A DNA stretch of 64,000 nt from Acinetobacter rongchengensis (GCF_003611475.1 NZ_RAXT01000018.1:1-64000), one strand, 5' to 3'; positions 1-9,353 are shown, counted from the first letter of the stretch. Notes: generated by a model not told the origin, from the sequence alone. Numbers and translations are program-made.

Positions 1-67
1 ATAAAAATGATTCATGATGTTTATTATTCACACTATAATAATCACATTATGATAAAGCTGGATAATT

Positions 68-1336
68 ATGAACCCTGCTCAGGATGCCTTTGCCGCCCTT
101 CGATATCGCGATTTCTCAATCGTCACAATCAACCAATTCTGCTTAACACTGGCAATCCTTATTCAAGAAATTATTGTTGCCTATTCACTTTATCAAATTA
201 CCAAAGATCCACTGACTTTAGGATTAATCGGTTTAGCAGAAGCGATCCCTTTTATTGCACTCTCTCTTTGGGGTGGCTATTTTGCAGATAAGTTGAATAA
301 ACAAAGCATTATGAAAGTATGTTTATTTTTTTCTTTTCCTCTACCCTTAGTGTTGTGGTGGTTATTTCACAATTATGATCAAGGGCACATCAGTGTAAAC
401 CTACTGTCTTGGGGGATTTATGCTGTTATTTTTGCACTGGGTACCATTCGAGGATTTTACAATCCATCAGCGACATCATTAAAACCCTTTTTAATCCCAC
501 GTGAATTGTATGCCAACGGTGCGACATGGACGACGATCGGCTGGCAAAGTGGCGTCATCATTGGCCCGATGCTCGGTGGTTTTATGTTGGCTGGATTAGG
601 GCGAGAAACCAGTTTACTCTCTGTTGCCGTACTTCTATTTATCTGCTTCTGTCTTATTTCTTTACTCAAGAAACGTAGCTTCCCTGCCATGGAGCACGAT
701 AATCTTTGGGACAGTTTAAGTGAAGGTTTCCGTTTTATTTGGAAAACCAAGATTGTCTTGTGGGCGATTTCATTGGATTTGGTTTCTGTGTTATTTGGTG
801 GCGTGATTGCTCTACTCCCCATCTTTGCCGAAGATATATTGAAAGTCGGGCCTGAAGGTTTAGGCTATTTACGTGCTGCGCCTTCAATAGGCGCACTCAT
901 CACCATGATTGCATTAACAAAGTTCCCACCAACTCAACATGCATGGCGAAATATGTTATTGGCTGTTGCTGGTTTTGGTCTATTTACTTTGCTGTTTGCG
1001 TTTTCAAATCATCTTTGGCTTTCATTATTTGCGCTCGCAATGACAGGGGCTTGCGATAGTATTTCTGTGGTCGTGCGTCAAACCATTTTACAAGTCTATC
1101 CACCTGAAAATATGCGTGGTCGAGTTGCCGCAGTGAATGGCATGTTCGTGTCTTCCAGTAATGAATTAGGTGCTTTTGAATCAGGCTTAGCTGCAAAATA
1201 TATGGGTACGATTGCTGCCACAGTTTTTGGCGGTTGTATGACCATGGCCGTTGTGGCGATCAGTTGGGTCAAAACAGCCGATTTATTTAATGTCGATATT
1301 ACCCGTGGTCACTCAGAACCTTCTGATAAATCATAA
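68..1336 (+). CDS. MFS exporter, EntS-like (MFS_3)
   Basis: A 422-residue, strongly hydrophobic protein with about 12 predicted membrane segments, the usual size for a major facilitator. The N-terminus (residues 1-60) and the loop GGYFADKLNKQS around residue 70 follow the cytoplasmic loop 2-3 pattern of the MFS_3 'transmembrane secretion effector' group, which includes the enterobactin exporter EntS. A second conserved stretch, MRGRVAAVN near residue 350, is also typical. It probably exports a small molecule across the inner membrane by proton antiport; the substrate cannot be read from sequence. There is no siderophore biosynthesis gene beside it. The start at 68 has only a weak ribosome site (GGATAATT). 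Confidence 0.85.
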   Translation: MNPAQDAFAALRYRDFSIVTINQFCLTLAILIQEIIVAYSLYQITKDPLTLGLIGLAEAIPFIALSLWGGYFADKLNKQSIMKVCLFFSFPLPLVLWWLFHNYDQGHISVNLLSWGIYAVIFALGTIRGFYNPSATSLKPFLIPRELYANGATWTTIGWQSGVIIGPMLGGFMLAGLGRETSLLSVAVLLFICFCLISLLKKRSFPAMEHDNLWDSLSEGFRFIWKTKIVLWAISLDLVSVLFGGVIALLPIFAEDILKVGPEGLGYLRAAPSIGALITMIALTKFPPTQHAWRNMLLAVAGFGLFTLLFAFSNHLWLSLFALAMTGACDSISVVVRQTILQVYPPENMRGRVAAVNGMFVSSSNELGAFESGLAAKYMGTIAATVFGGCMTMAVVAISWVKTADLFNVDITRGHSEPSDKS

Positions 1337-1363
1337 ATAGCTGATTCCATAATTTAGAAATGA

Positions 1364-1395
1364 TAAAAAAATGCACCTTTGGGTGCATTTTCTAT
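1364..1395 (+). terminator. Rho-independent terminator after the MFS gene
   Basis: Perfect 7-bp stem ATGCACC/GGTGCAT at 1371-1388 with a TTTG loop, preceded by an A-tract and followed by TTTTCT. It ends the MFS transcript before the TonB-like gene. Confidence 0.75.
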
Positions 1396-1474
1396 TGCTT
1401 GAACATCAAATTCGATAAATACTTCGTTCAATTTAACAACTCTCATGCAATATCAATGCATGATCGCCAATTCT

Positions 1475-2230
1475 ATGAACAAAGTTCTTGTATTAAGTTG
1501 CCTTTTATATCTGCCAGTTTACTCACATGGCACAGAAAAACTTCCAACGATTAAAGTCGAAGGCACAACCACTGAGCAATCAGGTGCTCAGCATCTCACC
1601 ACACGTATTCAATGGCTAAAATTTCCTCAAGTTAGCTACCAAACAGCTGATTTAAAGGATGAAGATCGTTCTGCAATTATTCGAGTGCAGACCGATAAGT
1701 CTGGGAAAGTAGTTGAAGCTGATGTACAAGAAAGTACAGGACTTCGTGCATTAGACCAAAAACTGATTCGTGCTGTTGAAGCGGCAAAAGTCAAATCTGT
1801 ACAGAAGAATGGTAAAGCCATTCCTATCGTTGGCTATCAGACATTTACCTTAAGTTTAAACAATGCTGAAGATCGAGTATCTCAAACGAAACAATGTACT
1901 TATTCATTTAATTCTCAAAATTGGATTAAACAAGAAAAAGATAAATCAGTTGCATTCCGTTATCTGCAACAACCTTCACTCGCACTCGATCAATCACTAC
2001 TGAAAAATAAGGATCGTGTGGTCAAATTCAAATTTAAGTTGAATAAACAAGGTGAAATTGCTCAGGTGAAACTCACTAAACTGTCTGGTGTAAATGCAAT
2101 TGATCAACAGGTTATTGAAGCCGTTGAACATGCTCAAGTCAGTGTGAAGCGCTCATATCGCACCTTATGGATCTATAAAAAATCCAGTTTTACGGATCAA
2201 ATTCAATTTAAGCAAAATGATTGTAAATAA
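1475..2230 (+). CDS. Secreted protein with two TonB-C-like domains
   Basis: The best start is the ATG at 1475, giving 251 residues that begin with a short signal peptide (MNKVLVLSCLLYLPVYSHG); an in-frame ATG at 1445 would put ten polar residues ahead of it. Two segments, about residues 45-125 and 150-245, share the pattern of TonB C-terminal domains: a Lys/Arg-rich strand, a '(V/I)xxxxGxV..A.V..S(T/S)G..ALDQ' turn and a helix '(I/V)(R/E)AVE.A'. The segments with ALDQKLIRAVE and AIDQQVIEAVE align well. Classic TonB has one such domain, an N-terminal membrane anchor and a Pro-rich linker; none of that is seen here. It is probably periplasmic, not a canonical energy transducer. Function unknown. 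Confidence 0.7.
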   Translation: MNKVLVLSCLLYLPVYSHGTEKLPTIKVEGTTTEQSGAQHLTTRIQWLKFPQVSYQTADLKDEDRSAIIRVQTDKSGKVVEADVQESTGLRALDQKLIRAVEAAKVKSVQKNGKAIPIVGYQTFTLSLNNAEDRVSQTKQCTYSFNSQNWIKQEKDKSVAFRYLQQPSLALDQSLLKNKDRVVKFKFKLNKQGEIAQVKLTKLSGVNAIDQQVIEAVEHAQVSVKRSYRTLWIYKKSSFTDQIQFKQNDCK

Positions 2231-2244
2231 GCTTTTACCGCAAC

Positions 2245-2271
2245 ATTAAAGACGCAAATAGCGTCTTTAAT
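2245..2271. terminator. Bidirectional terminator between convergent genes
   Basis: An 11-bp perfect stem (ATTAAAGACGC / GCGTCTTTAAT) with an AAATA loop lies between the converging TonB-like gene and the YqaA-family gene. T-tracts on both sides let it serve both strands. Confidence 0.7.
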
Positions 2272-2282
2272 TTTAGAGCCTT

Positions 2283-2711
2283 TTAGAATAGGCCTAGATA
2301 AACCCAATAAATAAAAAGATAACGACTGGCTTTTGCAAAAGTCACGATTAAAAGAAAGCGCCAAAAATTTTCCCTCATCAAACCTGCAACCAAAGTGATC
2401 GGGTCACCAATGATCGGTGTCCAACTGAATAATAATGACCAAAAACCGTATTTTTGATAAATTTTCTCAGCTTTCAGCATGTTTCTCTCAGACACTGGAA
2501 ACCATTTTTTATGTTTAAATTGTTCTATTTTTAAACCCAAATACCAATTGACACATGAGCCTAAAACATTTCCAATCGTCGCAACCAAAAGTAATAAATA
2601 TGCGGAAAACTGAGCTTGTGTCAACACCCCCAACAATACAGCCTCAGACTGTAAAGGCAATAGCGTTGCTGCACCAAATGCCGAAATAAAGAGTAAGAAA
2701 TAAGCCATCAA
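2283..2711 (-). CDS. yqaA: YqaA/DedA-type small membrane protein
   Basis: A 142-residue inner-membrane protein of the SNARE-associated/DedA-like group, closest in pattern to YqaA: LLPLQSEAVL near residue 20, an N/G-rich 'TIGNVLGSCVNWYLG' helix around residues 45-60, then the amphipathic KYGFWSLLFSWTPIIGDPITLVAG segment that resembles the re-entrant loop of DedA proteins. DedA relatives move or scramble undecaprenyl phosphate or phospholipids, but the role of YqaA itself is unknown. The next gene upstream (2735-3022) lies 23 nt away in the same direction, so they may be co-transcribed. Confidence 0.7.
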   Translation of the reverse strand: MMAYFLLFISAFGAATLLPLQSEAVLLGVLTQAQFSAYLLLLVATIGNVLGSCVNWYLGLKIEQFKHKKWFPVSERNMLKAEKIYQKYGFWSLLFSWTPIIGDPITLVAGLMRENFWRFLLIVTFAKASRYLFIYWVYLGLF

Positions 2712-2734
2712 GTACTTAATCTTTGCTTAAAATC

Positions 2735-3022
2735 TTACTGCAAATTCAAACGCTTTTTTGCTTTGAAATATTCAAACACTGACCACAATATGGCAATACC
2801 GAATAAGACATAACGTGCGGTTCGGTAACGTTGAGCAATCGGATCAATCATTGCTCTGACAACAGAAGTATCTTGAGAATTGATTTGAGAAAATAGATTT
2901 TGAATATGAACAATTTCAGCAATGTATAAAATTAAACATCCCGCAATTCCAACAATCACACTCCAATAAATTTTTGAATTTGATTCGAGAATACCCGTTA
3001 AGTTTAAAAAGAATGCTTTCAT
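2735..3022 (-). CDS. Small two-TM membrane protein, unknown function
   Basis: A 95-residue protein with hydrophobic segments at about residues 19-36 and 70-85 (GTARYVLFGIAILWSVF-like) separated by a polar stretch, ending in a Lys/Arg-rich tail (KAKKRL). An upstream extension to 3082 is open but would run through a strong terminator hairpin, so the ATG at 3022 is preferred. It reads toward the YqaA-like gene. I do not recognise the family; the second segment and basic tail suggest an N-in or N-out two-pass inner-membrane protein. Confidence 0.55.
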   Translation of the reverse strand: MKAFFLNLTGILESNSKIYWSVIVGIAGCLILYIAEIVHIQNLFSQINSQDTSVVRAMIDPIAQRYRTARYVLFGIAILWSVFEYFKAKKRLNLQ

Positions 3023-3040
3023 GATTATGCCCAAATACAA

Positions 3041-3077
3041 AAACTCAAAAACCACCAAAATGGTGGTTTTTGAGTTT
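3041..3077 (-). terminator. Strong terminator after the GST gene
   Basis: A 17-bp perfect inverted repeat (arms 3041-3057 and 3061-3077, AAA loop) with A/T tracts, just past the GST stop codon at 3093. It sits directly upstream of the 95-residue membrane protein start. Confidence 0.85.
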
Positions 3078-3092
3078 AGCATAAAAACATAT

Positions 3093-3710
3093 TTATACTT
3101 TAATCGATAATGCTCTTTGCACTGCTGGACGAGCAGTCATACGCTCAACGTATTCTTTAACATAAGGATAATCTTCGAGCTGAATCTGTTGCCATTCATA
3201 GCGTAAAATCCATGGCAGAATCGCCATATCCGCGATTGAATACTCACCTGCTACAAATTTTTGACCGATTAGTTGTTGATTTAAAACACCGTATAAGCGT
3301 TTTGTTTCAGTCACATAGCGATCAATTGCATAAGGAATTTTTTCTTTGGCAAATTGACTAAAATGATGATTTTGCCCAAGCATTGGACCAAAACCACCCA
3401 TTTGCCACATGAGCCACTGTTCTACCTCAACACGATCTTGTTCATTATTTGGATAATAGAGTCCCGTTTTCCGCCCTAAATACTGCAAAATAGCACCAGA
3501 CTCAAATACGGAAATTGCCTCTCCATTCGGTCCATCTTGATCAACAATTGCTGGAATTTTATTGTTTGGTGAGATGCTTAGAAAATCAGGCTGAAATTGA
3601 TCATTCTCTAAAATATTGATGGGGAAAATTTGATAATCCAAACCCATTTCTTCTAAAGCAATGGTAATTTTATGACCATTGGGTGTGCCCCAATAATATA
3701 AATCAATCAT
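3093..3710 (-). CDS. yfcG: Nu-class glutathione S-transferase, YfcG-like disulfide reductase
   Basis: 205 residues, the usual length of the YfcG group. The thioredoxin-like N-terminal domain starts MIDLYYWGTPNGHK, placing Thr9 and Asn11 where YfcG uses them to hold glutathione; there is no catalytic Cys or Tyr. The NKIPAIVD cis-proline loop (about residues 50-57) and ESGAILQYL (about 70-78) form the glutathione site. The helical C-terminal domain has SIADMAILPW. Nu-class enzymes reduce disulfides such as 2-hydroxyethyl disulfide using two bound glutathiones rather than conjugating electrophiles. Start supported by AAGGAT 7 nt before the ATG. Single-gene transcript bounded by a strong terminator. 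Confidence 0.85.
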   Translation of the reverse strand: MIDLYYWGTPNGHKITIALEEMGLDYQIFPINILENDQFQPDFLSISPNNKIPAIVDQDGPNGEAISVFESGAILQYLGRKTGLYYPNNEQDRVEVEQWLMWQMGGFGPMLGQNHHFSQFAKEKIPYAIDRYVTETKRLYGVLNQQLIGQKFVAGEYSIADMAILPWILRYEWQQIQLEDYPYVKEYVERMTARPAVQRALSIKV

Positions 3711-4098
3711 GTTTCATCCTTCTGCATTTTCATGTATTTCTAAATTTTATAGCTGGGGGAAATATTCATTGTATAACACGATTCAACACCCAACCAACAT
3801 AAGTTTTTTGCAATTATTATCAGATAAATTGTGATCTCTACCTTTAGAATTTAGATAAATATCACCTTTTGATATTGTTTAACTTTTTTACATTTCAAAT
3901 AAAGTTTATATTCAATACCTCAACTGATTTCAGATAAATATCAAGTAGATTTTCAAAGAGCATTTTTATTATATCTATAAGATGTTAAATTCTTTGAAGA
4001 AACATTATAAAGATTGAAGCAAAAAATTGAACGATCTGATTAAAGCATACATATATTGAAACCCAGTATGCTTATTTCAATTCAAACGTAGGTGAAAA
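3711..4098. other. Intergenic region, divergent promoters only
   Basis: About 390 bp of very AT-rich DNA between the divergent GST gene and the prohibitin-tail gene. I see no open frame with coding character, no repeat and no RNA structure. A clear ribosome site (AGGTG at about 4090) precedes the right-hand gene. Promoters for both genes presumably lie here. Confidence 0.5.
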
Positions 4099-4497
4099 AT
4101 GAACTATATGCGACAAAAAAATTTAGACCTGTTTGTCGTACTGATTGGTGCGATCTTTCTTGTTGTACTCATTATTTTATTTTTATTTGGCTGGCCACAT
4201 TACAAAGTTTGGAAACAAGGGATGGATGGCCAAGCCGCCTTAGCAGAGGCTGAACAATCAAAAATGATTCAAGTACAAGTCGCTAAAGCAGAATTAGAAA
4301 GTGCCAAATTACGTGCCGAAGCAATCAAACTGGTTGGACAGGCTGCAAAAGAATACCCTGAATATCGTAAACAAGAATTTATTGGTGCTTTTGGTGAAGC
4401 ACTGCGTGATGGAAAAATCCAACAAATCATTTATGTTCCCACTGAAGCAAATATTCCTATTGTTGAAGCAGGAACTAAACCTCAACTTAATGAATAA
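4099..4497 (+). CDS. Membrane-anchored stand-alone prohibitin/stomatin-type tail
   Basis: 132 residues: one membrane segment at about 12-32 (LFVVLIGAIFLVVLIILFLF), then an Ala/Glu/Lys-rich helix (residues 45-85: QAALAEAEQSK, AKAELESAKLRAEAIKL) and an end resembling the last part of SPFH proteins (IIYVPTEANIPIVEAG, like the conserved 'YVP.....P..E' end of prohibitin-like proteins). The SPFH/band-7 domain itself is absent. It looks like the coiled tail of a prohibitin-like protein attached directly to the inner membrane. AGGTG sits 5 nt before the ATG. Possible role: partner of a full SPFH protein elsewhere; this is inference. Confidence 0.65.
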   Translation: MNYMRQKNLDLFVVLIGAIFLVVLIILFLFGWPHYKVWKQGMDGQAALAEAEQSKMIQVQVAKAELESAKLRAEAIKLVGQAAKEYPEYRKQEFIGAFGEALRDGKIQQIIYVPTEANIPIVEAGTKPQLNE

Positions 4498-4538
4498 TCT
4501 AAGCATTCAAAACTGATTGAATCGCTGTCATAGCCAAT

Positions 4539-4568
4539 AAAAAAGCACTGCTGATGCAGTGCTTTTTT
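4539..4568. terminator. Bidirectional terminator between converging genes
   Basis: Stem AAAAAGCACTGC / GCAGTGCTTTTT around a TGAT loop, between the prohibitin-tail gene (+) and infC (-). T-tracts on both strands. It ends the thrS-infC transcript directly after infC. Confidence 0.85.
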
Positions 4569-4583
4569 AAACAAATGAACGGA

Positions 4584-5135
4584 TTACTTTTTCTTTTTCG
4601 GTCCAAGTAACATACCCATTTGACGACCTTCCATTTTTGGTGCTTGTTCGATCACACCATGATCAACCACATCTGCTTCAATTTTTTGTAATTGAGCTAG
4701 ACCAATCTGTTGGTGAGCCATTTCACGACCACGGAAACGCAAAGTAATTTTAACTTTGTTGCCTTCTTCAAGAAACTTCAGAATAGCACGCAGCTTGATG
4801 TTGTAATCACCAACGTCTGTAGCTGGACGCAATTTAATTTCTTTAACCTGAACTTGATGCTGTTTCTTTTTAGCATCTTTTTGCTTTTGCTTCAGATCAA
4901 ATAAATGTTTGTTGAAGTCCATGATTTTACAAACAGGCGGCTCTGCATTTGCCACAATCTCAACAAGGTCAAGATCTGCATCTTCAGCAGCACGCAACGC
5001 TTCTGCAAGCGTTACGATACCTTTTTGCTCACCATCTGCAGCGACGAGACGGACTTCTTTTGCCTTAATCTCATCATTTAATGCAGGACGATTGCTTTTA
5101 GCACCTTGTTGTTGGTTACGGTCAGGCTGTTTAAT
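4584..5135 (-). CDS. infC: Translation initiation factor IF-3, AUU start
   Basis: IF-3 binds the 30S subunit, blocks 50S joining and checks start codon and initiator tRNA. The reading frame extends upstream of the first usual start codons to an ATT at 5133-5135, preceded by GGAGTAAGAAAG; this gives 183 residues, the normal IF-3 length, and restores the N-domain ([23 protein letters not shown]). AUU is the classic infC start in enterobacteria, where IF-3 represses its own translation by rejecting AUU. The linker and C-domain follow ([32 protein letters not shown]). The ATT lies 5 nt after the thrS stop, and the ribosome site overlaps that stop. rpmI-rplT, which often follow infC, are absent: a terminator comes straight after. 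Confidence 0.95.
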   Translation of the reverse strand: MKQPDRNQQQGAKSNRPALNDEIKAKEVRLVAADGEQKGIVTLAEALRAAEDADLDLVEIVANAEPPVCKIMDFNKHLFDLKQKQKDAKKKQHQVQVKEIKLRPATDVGDYNIKLRAILKFLEEGNKVKITLRFRGREMAHQQIGLAQLQKIEADVVDHGVIEQAPKMEGRQMGMLLGPKKKK

Positions 5136-5140
5136 CTTTC

Positions 5141-7063
5141 TTACTCCACAATATACCGGCCGCGTTCGGCAACGGCTGCTTTCACTAGGTCAACAAATGC
5201 ATCAATTGACATAGTACCTAAATTTTTTCCAGAACGAGTACGCACATTGACAGTACCCTCTTCCACTTCACGATCACCAAGAACCAATAAATATGGAATA
5301 CGTTCTAAAGTACGTTCACGAATCTTAAATCCGATTTTCTCATTTCTCAAGTCTGAAATTGCTCGAATTCCATTTTCTTTGAGTTTTGCGACGACTTGCT
5401 CACACGCAACCGCCTGAGAATCGGTAATATTCATTACACATGCTTGGATTGGAGCCAACCATGGTGGCATAAAGCCCGCGTAGTGTTCAATTAGTATACC
5501 AATAAATCGCTCAAAACTGCCAAGAATTGCACGATGTAACATCACTGGATGGTCACGATCGTTATCTTCAGTGACATAAGAAGCTTCTAAACGTAATGGT
5601 AAGTTAAAATCACACTGAATTGTACCGCACTGCCAGATACGTCCCAAACAGTCTTTCAATGAGAATTCAATCTTAGGACCATAGAACGCACCTTCACCTG
5701 GTTGTTCTTCCCATTCAAGACCTGCTTCATCCAAAGCATCTGCTAAAGATTTTTCAGCAACATCCCAAAGTTCATCTGCACCTACACGCTTTTCAGGACG
5801 AGTAGAAAGTTTCATTTGTACTTCTTCAAAGCCAAAGTCTTTATACACATCTAAAGTCAGCTTAATAAAGTCTGCAACTTCTTTACCAATTTGCTCAGTC
5901 GTACAGAAAATATGTGCATCATCTTGAGTAAAGCCACGTACACGCATGATCCCGTGTAAAGAACCCGACGGTTCATTACGGTGACACGAACCGAACTCTG
6001 CCAAACGGATTGGAAGATCACGGTATGACTTCAAACCTTGGTTAAACACTTGAACGTGACATGGGCAGTTCATCGGTTTAACCGCATAGTTACGGTTTTC
6101 AGAATGTGTGGTAAACATGTTATCTGCATAGTTTGCAGCATGCCCAGATTTTTCCCAAAGCGTAAAATCTACGATTTGCGGGGTTTTAATCTCTTGGTAA
6201 CCATTGTCTTGCTGAATTTTACGCATGTACTGTTCAAGTACTTGGTAAATTGTCCAACCATTGGCATGCCAAAACACCATACCTGGTGCTTCTTCTTGCA
6301 TATGGAACAAGTCTAAAGCTTTACCAATTTTACGATGGTCACGCTTTTCAGCTTCTTCAATACGTTTAATATATGCAGCTAATTCTTTTTTATCCGCCCA
6401 AGCTGTACCGTAAATACGTTGTAATTGTTCATTTTTCGCATCACCACGCCAGTAAGCACCCGAGATTTTAGTGAGCTTGAACGATTTTAAGAATTTAGTA
6501 TTCGGAACGTGTGGCCCACGACACATATCTAAATAATCTTGATGATAATACAAGCCCATTTGAGTTTCTTCAGGCATGTCTGCAATCAAACGTAATTTAT
6601 AATCTTCACCACGTGCAGTAAATTCTGCGATGACTTCATCACGAGGCGTCATTTTTTTAATAACGTCATAATCCTGATCGATGAGCTTTTTCATACGCTC
6701 TTCAATCGCAGCCATATCATCAAGTGTGAATGGACGAGGCATCCAGATGTCATAGTAGAAACCTTCTTCAATGACAGGCCCAATCACCATTTTTGCTTCT
6801 GGGAATAATTGTTTTACCGCATGCCCCACCAAATGTGCACATGAGTGACGAATAATTTCTACACCTTCTTGATTTTTAGGTGTAATAATTTCTAAGGTAG
6901 CGTCTTCGGTAATCAAATCACTTGCATCAACTAAACGACCGTTTACTTTTCCTGCAACTGTATTTTTAGCAAGTCCTGGCCCAATACTTTGAGCAACTTC
7001 CATAACAGACACAGCTTGATCAAAACTTTTTTGATCGCCATTTGGCAATGTGATAATCGGCAT
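5141..7063 (-). CDS. thrS: Threonyl-tRNA synthetase
   Basis: 640 residues, full length. Domains in order: TGS (1-61), the editing domain with HSCAHLVGH near residue 73 and DMCRGPH near 180, the class II catalytic core with motif 2 ([12 protein letters not shown]) and motif 3 ([16 protein letters not shown]), and the anticodon-binding domain to the C-terminus. It charges tRNA-Thr and hydrolyses Ser-tRNA-Thr in the editing site. AAGGA stands 9 nt before the ATG. infC follows 5 nt downstream. The leader (about 7064-7150) has a small hairpin at 7126-7138 (GAGGA/TCCTC), but I cannot show tRNA mimicry of the E. coli thrS operator kind. Confidence 0.97.
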   Translation of the reverse strand: MPIITLPNGDQKSFDQAVSVMEVAQSIGPGLAKNTVAGKVNGRLVDASDLITEDATLEIITPKNQEGVEIIRHSCAHLVGHAVKQLFPEAKMVIGPVIEEGFYYDIWMPRPFTLDDMAAIEERMKKLIDQDYDVIKKMTPRDEVIAEFTARGEDYKLRLIADMPEETQMGLYYHQDYLDMCRGPHVPNTKFLKSFKLTKISGAYWRGDAKNEQLQRIYGTAWADKKELAAYIKRIEEAEKRDHRKIGKALDLFHMQEEAPGMVFWHANGWTIYQVLEQYMRKIQQDNGYQEIKTPQIVDFTLWEKSGHAANYADNMFTTHSENRNYAVKPMNCPCHVQVFNQGLKSYRDLPIRLAEFGSCHRNEPSGSLHGIMRVRGFTQDDAHIFCTTEQIGKEVADFIKLTLDVYKDFGFEEVQMKLSTRPEKRVGADELWDVAEKSLADALDEAGLEWEEQPGEGAFYGPKIEFSLKDCLGRIWQCGTIQCDFNLPLRLEASYVTEDNDRDHPVMLHRAILGSFERFIGILIEHYAGFMPPWLAPIQACVMNITDSQAVACEQVVAKLKENGIRAISDLRNEKIGFKIRERTLERIPYLLVLGDREVEEGTVNVRTRSGKNLGTMSIDAFVDLVKAAVAERGRYIVE

Positions 7064-7233
7064 ATTTAAAAATCCTTAAGGAGTGATGCCCCGTACAATG
7101 GAGCATATCACCGCGAGATTATGATCGAGGAAAATCCTCAAGATAAAATCGGTGGAACAAAATAAAAGTGTGTCGAATTTTACACCTTTGCTGAATATTT
7201 ATAAACCTTTGTCTTCAATAAATCGCTATAAAC

Positions 7234-8043
7234 TCATTTCAGGCAACATTTTTTATATTTTTTACTACTACCACATGGACAAGGATCATTTCGTCCAATT
7301 TTTTCTTCAGTTCTTTGAAAGGGTTGATTCATTCCATACATGTTTAGCAATGCCGAATGAGGTCTTGGTGGTGGGGTATCTCGTAATCCGAATTCATACT
7401 CAATCTCTTCTATTGAACCTGCATATTGTGGGTCAAAGCGTCCTTTTTGATTAAGCTCACGAATTAAGTCTATACGCTCAACAGCCTTCATATCCATCCA
7501 TGCCATTAGAACAGCAGTTTCACCATAAAAAAGCGCATTGGGATTAAACATTGTCTTTTCAAAGCGTTCATGTAATTGATCTAAAGCACCTAAAATTTCT
7601 TGACGATATTGTGGAAATCGAAGAGCTAAGTCACCTAAACACTCTGTAAACACATAAACAATATCTAATTTAATTGTCTGTAAACCTTGAAGCAAATAAG
7701 GAATAACGGCTTCCCCCATGATTAAGAAAACATCTGAAAAGCTACATGTCCACTCATCATCAAGATCATCAAGTCGGTAAAATTGAGTAAAAATTTTAGG
7801 ACATGCTTCTACATACTTTAAGCCACCAAGTGCAAATAATGCATAATGAACAGCAAAAAATTCAGAAGCTGTACCTGCTAATAAACTTTTATTGGTTGCA
7901 ATTTCTGCAAGCTCTTCAGCATCTGCAAGTGTAATCCCAAGTTGCTCTAATTGTGTTGGAAACTTCTTGAGTCGTGGATAGTTCTCTTCAAGCGATGGTA
8001 ATTGAAGCAACTTCTGCAATAGTGGTGAATCTTTTTTCATCAT
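7234..8043 (-). CDS. DUF1186-type protein with C-terminal SEC-C zinc motif
   Basis: 269 residues. The N-terminal two-thirds is helical and HEAT-like, similar in layout to the DUF1186 group ([16 protein letters not shown], then [12 protein letters not shown] and [11 protein letters not shown]). The end is a clear SEC-C zinc-binding motif: [18 protein letters not shown], with Cys-x-Cys and the final Cys pair, like the C-terminus of SecA. SEC-C tails in stand-alone proteins often bind ribosomes or SecB-like partners. Function unknown. It is not obviously in an operon; thrS upstream on the same strand starts at 7063 and runs away from it. Confidence 0.7.
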   Translation of the reverse strand: MMKKDSPLLQKLLQLPSLEENYPRLKKFPTQLEQLGITLADAEELAEIATNKSLLAGTASEFFAVHYALFALGGLKYVEACPKIFTQFYRLDDLDDEWTCSFSDVFLIMGEAVIPYLLQGLQTIKLDIVYVFTECLGDLALRFPQYRQEILGALDQLHERFEKTMFNPNALFYGETAVLMAWMDMKAVERIDLIRELNQKGRFDPQYAGSIEEIEYEFGLRDTPPPRPHSALLNMYGMNQPFQRTEEKIGRNDPCPCGSSKKYKKCCLK

Positions 8044-8124
8044 TAAAGTCGAATAACAAATATCTTTATTTCTGTGATTCTAGCAACAAACTCATCATTC
8101 ACCTAAACACCTGTATGATTGTCT

Positions 8125-9285
8125 CTACTCCCTAAATGTTTTCCATGTTTCAAATGTTTGATCTTTATAACAATACAGTGTAGAAAATTGAGAAATAATC
8201 GCCTCACTCTGGGTTGGTCTTAAGAATACATAATCATCCACATCAATCTTTGTATTTTTAGGAACATTCACCATCTCTTGATTTGAACTACGTCCATACA
8301 ACAGATGCGGACGAATGCCTTTAGGATAAATATAATCCGCCATCCAATAGCCTCCATAGATAAATAAAGCCTGATATCGATGGGGTAACTTATTCAATAC
8401 CGATAATCCGGGAAGTTGTGTATAAGGCAAAACTTTGAGTACTGGTGTTGCAATCCATAATGCCGCTGTTAATTCAGTTAAATATTCACTGTCAAAATCA
8501 CTCGGTTTAAGCAACATTGAACCAAATGACAGATCATTACAGACACTATGTTTCACGTGAAAATTAAAACTCAGACTCCCCCCACCATTCAAACAAAGAT
8601 CATTTGACCAAAGGTCAGGAAAATGCTGCTGAATCAATGTAATGCACTGTTGATAAACCGCTTGAGATTCCTGATATGCATTTTTTGCATTTTTAATGAT
8701 CGATGGCAATTTGGTGACATGCGCGTCATAACCCATCAAACCTGAGAACTGTAAATATTCAGGGTGAAGGCGTATTGTTTTGAGTATATCTGACAATGTT
8801 TGCAGTGAATTAATCCCGCCCCGATGTAAACCAACATCAATCTCAAGATTAATTTTCAGCTTTAAAGACCTTTGTTTAGCAACCTCAAGATATTGATGTA
8901 AGCGTTGAGGTGTATCGACTAACCATTGAATATTTGAATCTTGCCAATGCTGATGATGGCTATAAAAATATTCAAGTGAACCTACTGGCATGGGTTTTCC
9001 CAACAACACATCTGCCTCTGAGAAGTTTTCCAGTATCGGAAGCAATTGTGGTAAATGAAATACCATAAAGCGTTGTGTCGCCAACTTTTGACTGATCCGT
9101 TTTAATAGCTCAAGACTGGCTAAAGATTTCACTACAATTCGGGCTTGCACATGTGGCGCAGATTGGAATTGAGACACCACATATTGCAGATTTTGCTCAA
9201 ACGCCTGATCATCAATAACCAAACGAGGGAAGGCACAGTCTTGCTGTTTTAAATCACGATTCAATTGTTCAAAGAAGTCATCCAT
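8125..9285 (-). CDS. PLP fold-III enzyme, amino acid aldolase/deaminase-like
   Basis: 386 residues with the alanine-racemase-type TIM barrel of D-threonine aldolases and DSD1-like enzymes: internal-aldimine Lys expected at K53 (RIVVKSLAS), INLEIDVGLHRGG near residue 145-160, GLMGYDAH near 180, LCLNGGGS for phosphate binding near 235, and YGRSSNQEM near 330. The C-terminal His-x-Cys/Asp metal site of D-serine dehydratase and D-threonine aldolase is not evident; TQSEA sits in its place. It probably cleaves or deaminates a beta-hydroxy amino acid or amino alcohol in the cytosol. It lies 68 nt downstream of an FAD oxidase and a ceramidase-family gene and is probably co-transcribed with them. Confidence 0.7.
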   Translation of the reverse strand: MDDFFEQLNRDLKQQDCAFPRLVIDDQAFEQNLQYVVSQFQSAPHVQARIVVKSLASLELLKRISQKLATQRFMVFHLPQLLPILENFSEADVLLGKPMPVGSLEYFYSHHQHWQDSNIQWLVDTPQRLHQYLEVAKQRSLKLKINLEIDVGLHRGGINSLQTLSDILKTIRLHPEYLQFSGLMGYDAHVTKLPSIIKNAKNAYQESQAVYQQCITLIQQHFPDLWSNDLCLNGGGSLSFNFHVKHSVCNDLSFGSMLLKPSDFDSEYLTELTAALWIATPVLKVLPYTQLPGLSVLNKLPHRYQALFIYGGYWMADYIYPKGIRPHLLYGRSSNQEMVNVPKNTKIDVDDYVFLRPTQSEAIISQFSTLYCYKDQTFETWKTFRE

Positions 9286-9353
9286 ACTGGTCTCATTTAT
9301 TCACAATCTTATATTTCAGCATTTATATTTACGATGAGTTCTGCCAACATTTT

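Noticed and set aside
2735..3082. Longer frame for the 95-residue membrane protein
   Set aside because: The extension translates the GST terminator hairpin; the ATG at 3022 follows it.
4584..4997. Short infC frame starting at a TTG (4997)
   Set aside because: It lacks the IF-3 N-domain. The ATT at 5135 has a good ribosome site and gives the family length.
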